Assembly (NCBI GenBank): GCA_023376005.1
Contig: CM042181.1
Span: 21,973,314 to 22,037,313, forward strand
Length of the DNA stretch: 64,000 bases
Source of the DNA: Doryteuthis pealeii
Lineage: Eukaryota; Mollusca; Cephalopoda; Myopsida; Loliginidae
Reading direction: 5' to 3'
Positions 62,606 to 64,000 of the stretch are shown here, one piece after another. The notes beneath the pieces were generated by a model, which saw nothing but the letters and a program-made list of their open reading frames with translations, searched no databases and was not told where the DNA came from. The stretch's first letter is position 1; the number at the start of each line of letters is the position of its first letter. The translations under genes were made by a program, and so were the position numbers.

Positions 62606-63150
62606 TTTTAATTTCTCAACTGGGATTAATCCTTTTAATAAAAATGAAACTCTAATATATATTTCATTACGTTAAAATTTAAATACTTATGCCCAGAGGG
62701 CGCATATTCTTGTTCGTATAAACAAAGTCGGTAGACTGTGAATTCAGAGGCGTAAATTTTTAGCATGATCTACCGGACAGATATTAGTGGAATATGAAAT
62801 GAAGTCCAATGTATATATTTCTAATTTCTCAACTGAGATTAAAACTTTAAATAAAACTCAAACTCTAAGGAAAACATGACTTAAAACAATATATCTTAAA
62901 TATGTTAATTCATTTATAAGCTTTTTTAAAGAATTAAAGGACAGTATTAATTGATGTTGAATAGATTAAAAGTTGTTGCATAGTGATTAAGTTATACACT
63001 TTTTTTTACCTCAGCGTTGTTATTTTAAGAGAATTTAGATTATAATCTTATCAAGTCCTATACTAAAATTAACTGAAAATTACTATTCGCTGGTAATTTT
63101 GCCAAGAATTTAATGATATTTCAATTTCATAGTGACAATAAAAAAAAAGT
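62606..63150. repeat. AT-rich sequence with Rep-A-like end
   Basis: 62655-62722 resembles the 3' end of Rep-A (TTACGTTAAAATTTAAATAC, GCCCAGAGGGC hairpin). Nothing else recognised. Confidence 0.5.
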
Positions 63151-63164
63151 TCAAACAGTTCAAC

Positions 63165-63395
63165 TTTGCAGTTCTGGTATGAATTCTCCTTCTCCTAGAC
63201 CGGTTGCCATACCAAAGGTTAAAGAACCCAGTCTGACCTACTATTTACCCATAGCTGGAGGAGGAATAGTTACACTCATATTTTTCCCAAGTGTATTAGT
63301 GCGATGTGAAATGCAAACAGCCTCGTCCGACATTTGAACTCGGGTCACTGAGTCCATTTCTTATGACGATAACCGTTACGCTACAATGGCCTCTA
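63165..63395 (-). repeat. SINE-2 copy
   Basis: Minus strand: GTAGCGTAACGGTTATCG head, GAGTTCAAATG B-box region, CACATCGCACTAATACAC, AGCTATGGGTAAATAGTAGG, CAACCGGTCTAGGAGAAGG end. Confidence 0.8.
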
Positions 63396-63735
63396 TTAAT
63401 GTATGTGTGCGTGTAATGTGAGTGTATGAGTGTGTGGGGGTGTAGGTGTGTGGCTATGAGTGGTGTGTGTTTGCATGTCTGTGGGTGTATGTGTATGTGT
63501 GTTGGTGTGTGTATGAGTGTGTGGGGGGTAGGTGTGGGGGTAGGTGTGGGTGTGTGGGTGTATAGGGATGTGTTTGTGCATGTGTGTACGTGTGTGTATG
63601 TGTATATGTGTGTTGATGTGAGTGTATGTGTGTTGGTGTGAGTATATGTGTGCATGTGTATGTGTGTGGGGTGTATTTGTGTATATGTGTGCGTGTGCTT
63701 GTGTGTGTGAGCTTGTATATGTGTGTGTGTGATAT
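63396..63735. repeat. GT-rich low-complexity array
   Basis: GT and GTAT dinucleotide mixture with GGTGTG words. The TH-repeat ORFs are artefacts. Confidence 0.95.
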
Positions 63736-63739
63736 TTAC

Positions 63740-64000
63740 CCAACCCTCTGTCACGATCAGGATGTGGCACTAGGTCAATATTTAAGCAGAATTCAACAGG
63801 TTTGAATTCAGAGTTTTCCTTCTCCTAGACTGGTTGCCATAACAAGGTTAAAGAGCTCAGTCTGCTCTACTATTTTGTCCATAGTTGATAGGAAAATGGT
63901 TGGGTGCGTATCTTTCTCAAAGATAACAGTGGTATGTGGAATGCAAACTGCCACGTCCAGGATTTGAACTCGGGTCGCCGTGTCCATTTCCGAAGACGAT
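63740..64000 (-). repeat. SINE-2 copy cut by the window end
   Basis: Minus strand: TGGACACGGCGACCCGAG and TTCAAATCCTGGACG, then CATACCACTGTTATC. The SINE-2 body CAACCAGTCTAGGAGAAGG follows, then the TTGACCTAGTGCCACATCC tail (63756-63775). The tRNA-like head begins at the window edge. Confidence 0.8.

Overview
This is a eukaryotic, almost certainly animal, repeat-dense intergenic window. I find no convincing host gene, intron-exon model, rRNA, functional tRNA or CRISPR. Nearly all long ORFs are translations of microsatellites (TA, GT/CA, GAA) or decayed transposable-element proteins. The mix points to an invertebrate, most plausibly a marine lophotrochozoan such as a mollusc, but the species is not determinable: tRNA-derived SINEs with intact A and B boxes, several non-LTR retrotransposons, mariner and IS630/Tc1-like pseudogenes, TTAGGG-type tracts, and many Penelope-type hammerhead-ribozyme modules.

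Layout. 1-2321: dispersed repeats. 2322-16668 and 16796-31809 are two ~14-15 kb arms of one giant inverted repeat around a ~127 bp loop. The right arm is the same sequence reversed, with scattered small indels, and it stops exactly at a single N (31810). I read this as probably a long-read fold-back assembly artefact rather than a natural palindrome, so left-arm features are the reliable version. 31811-33270: tandem array of a ~390 bp unit. 33275-33897: mariner (DD34D) fragment. 34430-35080: polypurine tract. 35300-36060: LINE C-terminal pseudogene. 36180-40590: inverted-repeat elements, two of which carry TTAGGG-like tracts in their loops, plus head-to-head LINE 3' ends. 40690-41310: ~115 bp minisatellite. 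41560-42840: hammerhead modules between TA/CA arrays. 43300-45240: nested SINEs and a LINE end. 45230-46830: SINE-tail-derived satellite. 47285-47830: ~90 bp minisatellite. 48100-49330: SINEs and the LINE whose 3' end they share. 50265-52650: repeated SINE-tail modules. 53160-56350: hairpin-CTAG repeat, tRNA/hammerhead-like SINEs, SINE-2 copies. 56760-59890: endonuclease-type LINE remnants. 59905-64000: hairpin-CTAG repeats and SINEs.

How the parts relate. Three relationships stand out. (1) A recurrent architecture: TA/CA microsatellite, inverted dimer of a hammerhead-containing module, TA microsatellite. Hammerhead motifs at 8853-8899 and 13216-13257 satisfy the canonical core with paired stems. 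The one at 13.2 kb is preceded by a tRNA-like pol III promoter and lies in a ~388 bp unit with repeated ends, resembling a retrozyme. (2) A LINE at 48862-49335 and a SINE-like family (SINE-3) share a 3' hairpin, implying that the LINE mobilises the SINE. One SINE-3 copy has exact boundaries because it interrupts a transposase pseudogene and has a near-perfect 9 bp target duplication. (3) Local satellites are built from transposon tails: the 45-46.8 kb array from a SINE-1 tail, the 47.3-47.8 kb array from a tRNA/hammerhead SINE tail, and mariner ends at 4.66-4.98 kb.
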